From contig CACNQT010000002.1 in the NCBI GenBank assembly GCA_902622705.1, forward strand, positions 62,001 to 126,000: DNA of 64,000 nucleotides. The letters run 5' to 3'. The notes beneath the pieces were generated by a model. That model did not search any database and was not told the origin of the DNA. It saw only the letters and a program-made list of their open reading frames with translations. This DNA is from an uncultured Prochlorococcus sp. GTDB lineage: Bacteria > Cyanobacteriota > Cyanobacteriia > PCC-6307 > Cyanobiaceae. How positions within the stretch are numbered: position 1 is the stretch's first letter; each line of letters starts with the position of its first letter. Of this stretch, positions 22,120 to 31,132 are shown one piece after another. The position numbers and the translations under genes are program-made.

Positions 22120-24291
22120 ATGACTTTTAATCATCTAGTACTAATTGGCGGAGGACACACAAATGTTCTTTTAATTAAGAAATGGTTAATGTGTAAAAAA
22201 TTAATGCCAGAGATTCCTGTTTCAATTATATCTAGAGATTCTCATTTGGTTTATTCGGCGATGTTCCCATCGGTGCTTTCAAAATCCATTTCTCTAGAAG
22301 AGAGTTTAATTGATATAAAATCTTTAGCAAAAAATGCAAAAGTATCTTTTATAGAAGAAGACGTAAAGGATATTGATTTCAATTTAAAGAAAATTGTTTT
22401 AAGTAATAGACCCTCAGTTAATTATTCGAAGTTGGTTCTTAATTTTGGAAGTCAAACAATAATTCCAAATGCATTTGAGTCACTAGTTAAAAATCGAAAT
22501 GCTTTTACAATTAAACCTTTTTTGAGGGCTTATGACTTAATACAAAAAGAGGACATTTTTGATTCAGTTAATGTACTTCCATTTGTAATAGTTGGGAGTG
22601 GCCTTGCTGCAATTGAAGTATCATATGCTCTTAGAAAAAGATGGAGAGGTAGATCTTTAAAATTATTATGTGATTCAAGAAAAATTAATAATACAATTCT
22701 AACAAGTTTACGGAATTCCAATATTGATTTAGTTGAAAACCTTAATTTTGATTATGGCAAGATTCTTTTATGTACTGGAAATACATCTCCTTTATGGATA
22801 CAAAAAAAATTATTAGATTCGGATTCTCATGGCAGAATAATCACAAATCAGAATTTGCAGTTGAAAAGTTTCTCCGGAATCTTTGCTGCGGGTGATTGCG
22901 CAGTTGTAGATTCAGCAAAAAGACCAGCATCGGGAGTTTTTGCAGTAAAAGTTGTAAATACATTAGTCAAAAATCTAAAAAAGGACATAGAAGGGGGATC
23001 ATTAAAAAAGTGGTTTCCTCAAAGGATTGGATTACAAATAGTAAATATATTTCCAAGTCATCATCAAAAGGCTTTTGCTCTTTATCGAAATTTTGTTTTT
23101 GGCCCTTCTTTTCTTTTTTGGATTTTAAAGCATAAAATTGATCTGAACTTTATTAACAAGTTCAGATCAAAAAGGCTAACTATGAAAGGTATTGGAAAAA
23201 ATATTTCATTGAATGATTGCAGGGGATGTGCAGCTAAAATCCCTCAGTCTTTTTTGAATAAATCATTAATAAAATCTAATTTAGATTCTTTTGCTTCATC
23301 CCCTGAAGATTCAGTTGAGATATATCAAAATGGTCAAGATATTATCTTGCAAAGTGTTGATGGATTTCCTGCTTTGTTAAGCGATCCTTGGCTCAATGCA
23401 AAAATTACTACTTTGCATGCTTGCTCAGATTTGTGGGCATGCGGAGCAAAACTTTCATCCGCGCAGGCTTTAATTTCATTACCAAAAGTTGAAAGGGAAT
23501 TTCAGAGTTACCTCTTTTCTCAATCCCTTCAAGGTATTAAATCAACAGTTGAGGATCATGGAGGTGAATTACTTGGAGGACATACTTTCGAGGCAAGAAG
23601 TTTAGTAAATAAACCTTATTCATTAGGAATAGATATTTCTTTAACTGTTCAAGGCATTTTAAAAAATGGAGCAAAACCATGGCTTAAATCTGGAATGAAC
23701 GATGGAGATATTCTTATGATGTCTAGACCTCTCGGCGTTGGGATTTGCTTTGCTGGTCAAATGCAAAATATTAATATGCTAGGTAGTTCTACTGAAATAA
23801 TTAATAATCTAGTAAAGAGTCAGCAATATTTGATTGATGAAATTTATCTTTTTCAAGATCAATTTAAAGAATCATTAGTCAATGCTGCAACTGACATTAC
23901 TGGATATGGATTTATTGGGCATCTTAAAGAGATGGTTGAATCATCTAATTTATATAGGGAAATAAATAATCTTGAGCCACTAAAAGTTTTATTAGATTTA
24001 TTTGCATTTAAAGCTTATCCTGGAGTTTTTGATTTAATAAGAAAAGATGTTAAAAGTACTTTCTTTGAATCTAATAAAGAAATTTTTGACAAAATTTATA
24101 GAGGAAATCAGCAAAAAAGAATAATTAATTTTTTAAACGAAAATTCATTAGATAAAGATATTTTTAACGAGAGAATATCATTACTATTAGATCCTCAAAC
24201 ATGTGGCCCCTTGTTGATTAGTTGCAATCGTAAATATGAAAATATTCTTAAAGATAAATGGTACAAGGTTGGAGAAGTTGTAAAAATGTAA
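22120..24291 (+). CDS. selD: Fusion: N-terminal NADH dehydrogenase/pyridine nucleotide-disulfide oxidoreductase-like domain plus C-terminal selenide, water dikinase (SelD)
   Basis: N-terminal LIGGGHTNVLL and FAAGDCAVV (FAD-dependent). From about residue 355, CRGCAAKIPQ, ATDITGYGFIGHLKEM and LLDPQTCGPLLIS (SelD). Confidence 0.93.
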   Translation: MTFNHLVLIGGGHTNVLLIKKWLMCKKLMPEIPVSIISRDSHLVYSAMFPSVLSKSISLEESLIDIKSLAKNAKVSFIEEDVKDIDFNLKKIVLSNRPSVNYSKLVLNFGSQTIIPNAFESLVKNRNAFTIKPFLRAYDLIQKEDIFDSVNVLPFVIVGSGLAAIEVSYALRKRWRGRSLKLLCDSRKINNTILTSLRNSNIDLVENLNFDYGKILLCTGNTSPLWIQKKLLDSDSHGRIITNQNLQLKSFSGIFAAGDCAVVDSAKRPASGVFAVKVVNTLVKNLKKDIEGGSLKKWFPQRIGLQIVNIFPSHHQKAFALYRNFVFGPSFLFWILKHKIDLNFINKFRSKRLTMKGIGKNISLNDCRGCAAKIPQSFLNKSLIKSNLDSFASSPEDSVEIYQNGQDIILQSVDGFPALLSDPWLNAKITTLHACSDLWACGAKLSSAQALISLPKVEREFQSYLFSQSLQGIKSTVEDHGGELLGGHTFEARSLVNKPYSLGIDISLTVQGILKNGAKPWLKSGMNDGDILMMSRPLGVGICFAGQMQNINMLGSSTEIINNLVKSQQYLIDEIYLFQDQFKESLVNAATDITGYGFIGHLKEMVESSNLYREINNLEPLKVLLDLFAFKAYPGVFDLIRKDVKSTFFESNKEIFDKIYRGNQQKRIINFLNENSLDKDIFNERISLLLDPQTCGPLLISCNRKYENILKDKWYKVGEVVKM
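23138..23170 (+). repeat. Intragenic perfect inverted repeat
   Basis: TTGATCTGAACTT-TATTAAC-AAGTTCAGATCAA (13-bp arms, 7-nt loop) inside the oxidoreductase-SelD fusion gene. Confidence 0.9.
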
Positions 24292-25539
24292 TCAATTTCT
24301 ATTCAAGTTGTCAATTTCCAAATATCTTAATCGTTTGATTTCCTTTCCCATTTCCTTCCCTGGATCCCATCCTTCTTTTTTTAATCTTTCTCCATCTTTT
24401 TTTGATTTTATGAATTTGTAAATAAATAACCACTTAAACAAGTTACGCCAGTATGGAACTCCATCACAAATTAATAATTTGACTGTATCGTCATTAAGGT
24501 TTCTGTCCTCAATAAATTCGGTCCAACTTGATGGAGAAAAATGATTGAATTTTTTTTGATTGGTTTTTAATATCTTTTTTATATTTGAATAATCTTTTAA
24601 TATTTTTATATCACTATTATTAACCAAGAATCTTTGACATGCTTTTTCTAAATCTTCTGAATCTTTTAACAAGTAAAGCATATAATTTCCATTCAACTTC
24701 TTTATCCAATTTAGTCCTCTTAAAAACCTTTTATCGACTTTAATATTTTCATTTAATATTGAGATAATTTTCCATTTATCAATTATCGAAATTACATTAT
24801 TCAAATTATCATGTTTGCATATTTCAGCTAGCTCCATCCTTATTCGTATGCCGAGTGCAGGAGGATAAATTATTTTCTGATGAGTTTCTGAACTTTTCCA
24901 TGGCCATTTTCGAACTGTTTCTTGAGATTGTTTGAGGGAATTATTTGAAATATTGAATTCTAATCTTGAAGCATATTTCGCACATCTAATTAATCTACTT
25001 GGATCATCTGAAATACTATTACTGTGAAGTAGCTTCAATTTTTTACTTTTTATATCAGAAATTCCTCCAAAAAGATCATAGATTTTCCTTTTAGAGACCT
25101 CGAAGGCTATTGAATTTATAGTGAAATCTCTCCGTCTAAGATCCTCCTCAATAGTACTTTCAGTTACTGTGGGATTTAAACCTGGAGCAGAATAAATTTC
25201 TTTTCTTGCAGAAGCAATATCAATTTTATAGTCATTAATATTTATTTCTACAGTGTTGTATAAATTAAATTCCTTGATTAAACATAAATCTACATTTACA
25301 ATATTTTTTTTTATAAATTTCGCAAGAGAAATAGATGAACCTTCAATAACAAGATCTATATCTACAGGTTCAGAAAAGCATTTTTTGTGGAATTTACTTA
25401 TTAATAAATCCCTTAAATAGCCCCCAACAAAAGCTACCTTAGTATTATGATTGGATTCTATGTATTTAGTAATTAGGTTATATAGATTAAATGGAATTTT
25501 AGTTAATTCCCCATGTATATATTCAGAAATATCATTCAT
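24292..25539 (-). CDS. tRNA nucleotidyltransferase/poly(A) polymerase family (CCA-adding-like)
   Basis: FVGGYLRDLLI, PVDIDLVIEG, EEDLRRRDFTINSIA, DPSRLIRCAKYASRL motifs. Confidence 0.92.
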   Translation of the reverse strand: MNDISEYIHGELTKIPFNLYNLITKYIESNHNTKVAFVGGYLRDLLISKFHKKCFSEPVDIDLVIEGSSISLAKFIKKNIVNVDLCLIKEFNLYNTVEININDYKIDIASARKEIYSAPGLNPTVTESTIEEDLRRRDFTINSIAFEVSKRKIYDLFGGISDIKSKKLKLLHSNSISDDPSRLIRCAKYASRLEFNISNNSLKQSQETVRKWPWKSSETHQKIIYPPALGIRIRMELAEICKHDNLNNVISIIDKWKIISILNENIKVDKRFLRGLNWIKKLNGNYMLYLLKDSEDLEKACQRFLVNNSDIKILKDYSNIKKILKTNQKKFNHFSPSSWTEFIEDRNLNDDTVKLLICDGVPYWRNLFKWLFIYKFIKSKKDGERLKKEGWDPGKEMGKEIKRLRYLEIDNLNRN

Positions 25540-25544
25540 GAGTT

Positions 25545-27953
25545 TTAACTTACATAACGAATTGGAGCTAATCTAGGATCTAGAATTTTACTTCCTTTGT
25601 CACCAAATTTTACTGCTAAAGATATTTTTTCACCGCTCCCAAAAATATGTATGATTTCACCTTTTCCAAATTTTGAGTGAATTAGCTTATCTCCAACTAT
25701 CCAGCTTTTTCCCTTACTGGGTCCTGAATATAATTTTCTAACAGCATTTATTGGTTTGTTTACATACTCATTTGGATTGTTTCGATCAACTCTTGTTAAA
25801 CGATTAAGATGCCAATCTCTTCTAATTGAAGCACCACCAGTTAGAGGTAATTCACCATCTATTAAATCTTCAGGTATTTCCGAGAGAAATATTGAAGGAA
25901 TTGTTGCTTCACGCATTCCGCCCCATAATCTTCTTTCTCTTACATGACTTAAGAAAACTCTTTCTTTCGCTCTAGTAATACCTACGTAGCATAATCTTCT
26001 TTCCTCCTCTAGAAGTGAGGGAGTGTCAATTGATCTATGGCTAGGGAAGAGACCTTGTTCTAGTCCAGTGATAAAAACATTTTGAAATTCTAAACCTTTA
26101 CTATTGTGCAGAGTCATAAGAGTTACGGAGTTGGGATTATTCTTCTTCGTATCATTATCAGTTGTTAAGGCTGCTGTAGAAAGAAAACCCTCTACATCTC
26201 CACTTTCTGTTTCTTCTTCATATTGAGTAGCTGCATTAATTAATTCTTGTAAGTTATTTCTTCTATCTTCAGATTCTTCTGTCCCACTAGCTAGCAAGTC
26301 ACTTAAATAGCCACTTTTTTCTAAAATTAGTTGTAAAAGTTGAGCTGGGCCTGAATTTTCTTGATAACAAATCAGATCATTCATAATTTCAGTAAATTTA
26401 TTAATTCCTTTTGATGATCTGCCTATTGTTTCTTCAAGACTTTGCTTATCATTAAGAACTTCCCATAATGGAATATTTAACCTGTTAGATAGTTCATTAA
26501 GTTTTTGAATAGTAGTCTTACCAATCCCTCTTCTAGGGACATTTATGATACGCAAAAGACTAACGTTATCTGAAGAATTAACCAGAACTTTCAAATATGC
26601 TATTGCATCTTTAATTTCCCTTCTATCGTAAAAACGCAATCCTCCGAAAATTGTGTAGGGAATGCGCCACCTTACAAGAGATTCCTCTAATACTCTTGAC
26701 TGGGCTCTTGTTCGATATAAGATTGCAAAATTTTTCCAAATTGGGTTTTGATTGTAATTATTGAGTGATTTTATTTTATTGGTAATTGCTTCTGCCTCAG
26801 CAATTTCATCATCACAGCTGAGTAACTTTAAGAGCTCCCCTTTTTCTCTAGTAGCCCTTAACACTTTCTCAATTCTTTCAGAGTTGTTTTCAATTAGTGA
26901 ATTTGCAGCATCAAGGATATTAGATGATGATCTATAATTTTCTTCTAATTTAATTAAAGATGATTTTGAATCGTCATCAAATGCATTTTTAAAATCTTTT
27001 TGAAAACCAATTAGAATTCTGAAGTCAGCTGCTCTGAAACTATAAATACTTTGATCAGCATCCCCTACTACAAAAATTGAACGGTCTTCCCAGTTAAAGA
27101 ATTTTTTTGGTTCAGTATTCCCAGCAGTAATTAATTTTATAAGTTCATATTGTGTTCTATTTGTATCTTGATATTCGTCAACTAGTATATGTTTAAATCT
27201 TTTGTGCCAGTAATCTCTTACTACATCATTTTGCCTCAATAAGAAAACAGGCAAAAGTAGAAGATCATCAAAATCTAAAGAATTATTTTTTGAAAGCGAA
27301 ATCCTATATCTCTTGTAGGCTTCTGCAACTGTTTTATCAAAATGATTATCTGCTTTTTCTTTAAGATCATTCGACGTTAAGCATTGATTCTTAGCATTAC
27401 TTATTAATCTTTTAATCTTTTTGGGATCATATCTTTTGGGATCAAGATTCATATCTTGACTTATAATTTCTTTTACTAATGTTTGAGAATCTGTTTCATC
27501 ATAAATTGAAAATTGTCTTGTCCATTTTAATCCTTCTGGGTCATTATATTTTTCAATATCATATCTAAGAAGTCTTGAAAATAAAGAATGAAAGGTACCT
27601 ATCCAAAGGTTTTGCAGTCTCTCTTGATGAACGTTTGTTCTTAATTGATTTTGCTCAATTTCTTTAAGAGTTGACCATGGCTGACCATATTGATTAAAAG
27701 CTAATTCTTGTGCAAGAAGAACTTCTAACCTTGCCTTCATTTCTTTAGCAGCTTTGTTTGTAAAAGTGACCGCAAGTATGTTATGAGGATCTATAGAGTT
27801 GTTTTCAATAAGATTTGCAATTCTGTGGGTAAGAGCTTTTGTCTTTCCGCTACCTGCACCTGCAACAACTAAAAGTGGTCCATAAACATGTTTTACTGCT
27901 TGAAGTTGTTCATTGTTTAAAGACTTAAAAAGGAAGTTGTTAGTTTGAGTCAC
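25545..27953 (-). CDS. UvrD/PcrA-family superfamily 1 DNA helicase
   Basis: AGAGSGKTKALTHRIA, VDEYQDTNRTQYEL, GDADQSIYSFRAAD, LMTLHNSKGLEFQNVFITG, YVGITRAKE motifs. Confidence 0.96.
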   Translation of the reverse strand: MTQTNNFLFKSLNNEQLQAVKHVYGPLLVVAGAGSGKTKALTHRIANLIENNSIDPHNILAVTFTNKAAKEMKARLEVLLAQELAFNQYGQPWSTLKEIEQNQLRTNVHQERLQNLWIGTFHSLFSRLLRYDIEKYNDPEGLKWTRQFSIYDETDSQTLVKEIISQDMNLDPKRYDPKKIKRLISNAKNQCLTSNDLKEKADNHFDKTVAEAYKRYRISLSKNNSLDFDDLLLLPVFLLRQNDVVRDYWHKRFKHILVDEYQDTNRTQYELIKLITAGNTEPKKFFNWEDRSIFVVGDADQSIYSFRAADFRILIGFQKDFKNAFDDDSKSSLIKLEENYRSSSNILDAANSLIENNSERIEKVLRATREKGELLKLLSCDDEIAEAEAITNKIKSLNNYNQNPIWKNFAILYRTRAQSRVLEESLVRWRIPYTIFGGLRFYDRREIKDAIAYLKVLVNSSDNVSLLRIINVPRRGIGKTTIQKLNELSNRLNIPLWEVLNDKQSLEETIGRSSKGINKFTEIMNDLICYQENSGPAQLLQLILEKSGYLSDLLASGTEESEDRRNNLQELINAATQYEEETESGDVEGFLSTAALTTDNDTKKNNPNSVTLMTLHNSKGLEFQNVFITGLEQGLFPSHRSIDTPSLLEEERRLCYVGITRAKERVFLSHVRERRLWGGMREATIPSIFLSEIPEDLIDGELPLTGGASIRRDWHLNRLTRVDRNNPNEYVNKPINAVRKLYSGPSKGKSWIVGDKLIHSKFGKGEIIHIFGSGEKISLAVKFGDKGSKILDPRLAPIRYVS

Positions 27954-27975
27954 TTTTGTAAGGTTTTTTCAAGAG

Positions 27976-28182
27976 TCAGACTTTACTATGCGGTTCAGTT
28001 TCTGCTTCTAACTTTTCTAACGCTTTTTTTAAATTAATAAGTTCATTGTTGTTGTGAATTATTTCTTCAAATTTATTTTGAGGCATTCTTAATTTCATAC
28101 TTCTGTTAAGAATTTCTTTTTCCAATCTCTTTTTATAAGAGGTGATAAGTTTCTTTGATAATTTTAAATCTTGTTGATCCAA
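27976..28182 (-). CDS. Hypothetical small coiled-coil-like protein
   Basis: 68 aa ORF downstream of the helicase in the same direction; no recognised motif. Confidence 0.5.
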   Translation of the reverse strand: MDQQDLKLSKKLITSYKKRLEKEILNRSMKLRMPQNKFEEIIHNNNELINLKKALEKLEAETEPHSKV

Positions 28183-28360
28183 AACTTTATTAGAACGTAG
28201 TTCTATATTAGCGGAAAAAACTTTTTTATTTGAATTATTTCAACTATCACTTTGGAATGATGTTATTAATTAAGAAGAGTTGCGTTAATTTTTAAATTGT
28301 ATTGTTTTTACTAGCTTTGTACTATTCTAAGATTCGAACTTTAATTTTTTTAATTTAAGA

Positions 28361-28873
28361 ATGTCAGTTTTAAAGAATAACCAACTATTTTCCGCTGATA
28401 AGAAATTAAATGATTTAAGCAATATAAAAGAATTCATTAATATTGCAAACTCGAGATTAGATGCAATAACCTCAATAACTAAAAATTCACATGCAATTGC
28501 AGCAGATGCCGTAACAGCAATGATTTGCGAAAATCAAGATTCAGTTAATGCAAAAACAGCTTTAAATACTACTAACAAGATGTCCGTTTGTTTAAGAGAT
28601 GGAGAAATAATCCTAAGGATTGTTGCTTATCTTTTAATTTCTAATGACCAATCGGTTTTAGAAAAAAGTTGTTTGAAAGATCTTAAAAATACTTATCTTG
28701 CTCTAGGGGTACCTTTAAGAAATGCAAGAAGGGTTATTAAATTAATGCGAGATGCAACCATCTCTGATTTAAGATCAACAGTTGATAGTATGCAGGGAAA
28801 CAAAAAATTTCTTCCTGATTTAATTTCTGAAACAGAGTTTCAATTTGAAAGGATAATTAATCTTTTAAACTAG
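28361..28873 (+). CDS. cpeB: Degenerate phycoerythrin beta subunit (Prochlorococcus type)
   Basis: Phycobiliprotein fold with [21 protein letters not shown] and [22 protein letters not shown]. Confidence 0.9.
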   Translation: MSVLKNNQLFSADKKLNDLSNIKEFINIANSRLDAITSITKNSHAIAADAVTAMICENQDSVNAKTALNTTNKMSVCLRDGEIILRIVAYLLISNDQSVLEKSCLKDLKNTYLALGVPLRNARRVIKLMRDATISDLRSTVDSMQGNKKFLPDLISETEFQFERIINLLN

Positions 28874-29408
28874 CCAAATTCCTTATCTCTGAAGTGTGGG
28901 ATGTCTGTATTACTGATTTGGTTTCATGATTTCTTATAATAGAAAATCTGGATCTTATGTGAGCGGACAAAAAGGAAATTTTTTCTTCGGAAAATGTTGA
29001 TTTATAAACAGTTTTAATGTGTAAATTATTTTGTTCATCAATAAAATAATTTGAAGATGAAATAACGGATTCGGTGTAACCTTTATTTCTTAAAATAATT
29101 CCAGAATTTTCATCTTTGGGTAAAAAAATCAAAATAGTTTCATCTCCATCACTTATATCATCATCTTCCCAATCTCTAATGGTTTGCCATTTTATTGAAA
29201 TGGCTATGCTCTCTGAGTTTAAACTAATTTTATAATTTTTAAAAATTTCAACTACTTTTTTATCTTTTGAGTTGATATATTTTATGTATATTCTACTAGT
29301 AGAGTTTTCAAATTCCTGAAAAGCTAAAGTGTGAGTACTTCTTATGGATTTCCACTCTCCTATACTTTTATCAATGAATTGATTAATTGTTGTTAGATTC
29401 TTCGTCAA
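28857..29408 (-). CDS. cpeS: CpeS-like phycobilin:Cys lyase
   Basis: [26 protein letters not shown].....G..I...[23 protein letters not shown]-like tail region. Convergent with and 3'-overlapping cpeB. Confidence 0.85.
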   Translation of the reverse strand: MTKNLTTINQFIDKSIGEWKSIRSTHTLAFQEFENSTSRIYIKYINSKDKKVVEIFKNYKISLNSESIAISIKWQTIRDWEDDDISDGDETILIFLPKDENSGIILRNKGYTESVISSSNYFIDEQNNLHIKTVYKSTFSEEKISFLSAHIRSRFSIIRNHETKSVIQTSHTSEIRNLASLKD

Positions 29409-29562
29409 GTTTATCTTCTACGGAATGATTTTCTGCTTTTTGTATCATTCTTACCATTGAATCCACCATTAATCTCTTTGCAGAAGTTACTTTTAATCCA
29501 GAAGGAGTGGTTGATATTTGTTCTCCAGGGCGATCATATGAAGTTGGTCTAAATGGAGTCAT
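29383..29562 (-). CDS. Small hypothetical protein overlapping the cpeS start
   Basis: 59 aa read by hand: [59 protein letters not shown]; overlaps cpeS by 26 nt; below the ORF-track cutoff. Confidence 0.6.
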   Translation of the reverse strand: MTPFRPTSYDRPGEQISTTPSGLKVTSAKRLMVDSMVRMIQKAENHSVEDKLDEESNNN

Positions 29563-29679
29563 CTAATAACTTTAAAAATTAATCGATTTCTATTCTTGCA
29601 TGAATCCTTATTTATGTAGTTGTTGTTTGCAAAAATGTCATATCTTTCTTTTTTGATTACAGAATTATCAACTGTTTTG

Positions 29680-30315
29680 TTATTTAGGCAGTTTATTTTT
29701 TGCCAATCCTGAAATAGTCGCTAAAGCAAACATTCCCAATAGAGCAATCCCTAGAAATAATCCCGCTCCCTGGCTAACTCCAGCTCCCACTGCTACTAAT
29801 ATAGAGTCACTGATAAGAAGGCTTATTAATAATGCTGGAGTAAATATTTTCCAGCGAGTTCCTCCAATACCAATTGCGTAGCTTAGAAAATCAAAAAGGC
29901 CTGTCATAAGTAAACCTGTCATAAGAAAGAAATTTTCTTCTAGCTGGTTTTGATTAAAACTTTCAATCTTTTGCATAGCTTTTGGGCCTACTAAATTACG
30001 TACAGGAACCCGACCATAATTTCTCGCAATAAAGAAAGCAGCTTGGCAAAAAACGATATCAGAAAAGATTATAGTTATATAACCTTTTTGAAATCCTAAT
30101 AATGAACCTGCGAGCAGAGAATAAGCTGAACTTGGAAGGGCAGGTAAAATTATACTTACTCCTCTAAGTATAAATATTCCAAAAGGAGCCCAAAACCCCA
30201 TACTTTCTATTTTGTTCCTTAGAGGTTCAATCCCATAATTTTGGATTAAATAAATCAATACAATAAATATTGCTATAAAAAAAACTACTGAGATAAATTT
30301 CTGTATTTTATTCAT
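29680..30315 (-). CDS. TVP38/TMEM64 (DedA/SNARE-associated) family membrane protein
   Basis: RGVSIILPALPSSAYSLLAGSLLGFQKGYI, multiple TM segments. Confidence 0.85.
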   Translation of the reverse strand: MNKIQKFISVVFFIAIFIVLIYLIQNYGIEPLRNKIESMGFWAPFGIFILRGVSIILPALPSSAYSLLAGSLLGFQKGYITIIFSDIVFCQAAFFIARNYGRVPVRNLVGPKAMQKIESFNQNQLEENFFLMTGLLMTGLFDFLSYAIGIGGTRWKIFTPALLISLLISDSILVAVGAGVSQGAGLFLGIALLGMFALATISGLAKNKLPK

Positions 30316-30463
30316 TATTTTCCTAATAAATTTATTGGAAGTAAATTCTTAATTTTAATATTTGATTCTATCTATAATAGAAATACTAATCAATAAAAAT
30401 TTTTACAAACTTTTAATCTTATATTTACTCCCAATAAAAGATTTTTGTATTCCATAAGAAGTC

Positions 30464-30883
30464 ATGATTGATTCTAAGAATAAAGTTAATTCGATATTTT
30501 TTAGAAATATCATTTATTTAGTCCTTTCGATTATCGTTTCTTTTTGTATTTCAATAAAAAAATCAGATGCTTTGCCTCATGAATGGGTTGGAATTCCTAA
30601 AAGTGAATATGGAGAACAGTTATGGGATAGGCAAAGTATAAAAAGGAATGAAGACGGTTCTGTAAGAGTATTGAGTAAATTTATTCCCAAAACAAAAAGT
30701 GAAATTACAAAGGATATTCTTTATACAATGGACATCAATTGTTTTGAAAAATCATTTAGAGACGTTGATGTATCAATAGATGAAATAAATAGTAATTTTA
30801 ATGATTTCGCTGATTGGCAAGATCCAAATGGAGATGAACTAATTTTGGGTGTTATTGGTCAAGTTTGCAGAGTGGAAAAATAA
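30464..30883 (+). CDS. Hypothetical secreted or membrane-anchored protein
   Basis: 139 aa; N-terminal hydrophobic signal-like segment; no recognised family. Confidence 0.65.
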   Translation: MIDSKNKVNSIFFRNIIYLVLSIIVSFCISIKKSDALPHEWVGIPKSEYGEQLWDRQSIKRNEDGSVRVLSKFIPKTKSEITKDILYTMDINCFEKSFRDVDVSIDEINSNFNDFADWQDPNGDELILGVIGQVCRVEK

Positions 30884-30941
30884 AAAATTTCAAATTCTAG
30901 AAATAAAATAAAAATTAAGTTTCTACATTTCTAGAAAATAT

Positions 30942-30966
30942 AAAACCCCTTCATAGAAGGGGTTTT
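30942..30966 (-). terminator. Hairpin terminator downstream of tRNA-Phe, possibly bidirectional
   Basis: AAAACCCCTTC-ATA-GAAGGGGTTTT: perfect 11-bp stem flanked by A/T runs. Confidence 0.8.
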
Positions 30967-30971
30967 AAAGG

Positions 30972-31044
30972 TGCCAGGACCCAGATTTGAACTGGGGACA
31001 CGGCGATTTTCAGTCGCCTGCTCTACCAACTGAGCTATCCCGGC
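30972..31044 (-). tRNA. trnF: tRNA-Phe (GAA)
   Basis: GCCGGGATAGCTCAGTTGGTAGAGCAGGCGACTGAAAATCGCC...GGTTC-type TpsiC arm (CAGTTCAAATCTG)...TCCTGGCA; 73 nt cloverleaf. Confidence 0.96.
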
Positions 31045-31132
31045 TCTAACCTATATACTCTAAATTAAGATGTGTAGTTTGTGAAACCCTTTTCACTAAA
31101 AATTTTATATCTTCATCAAATTTCAAAAATTA

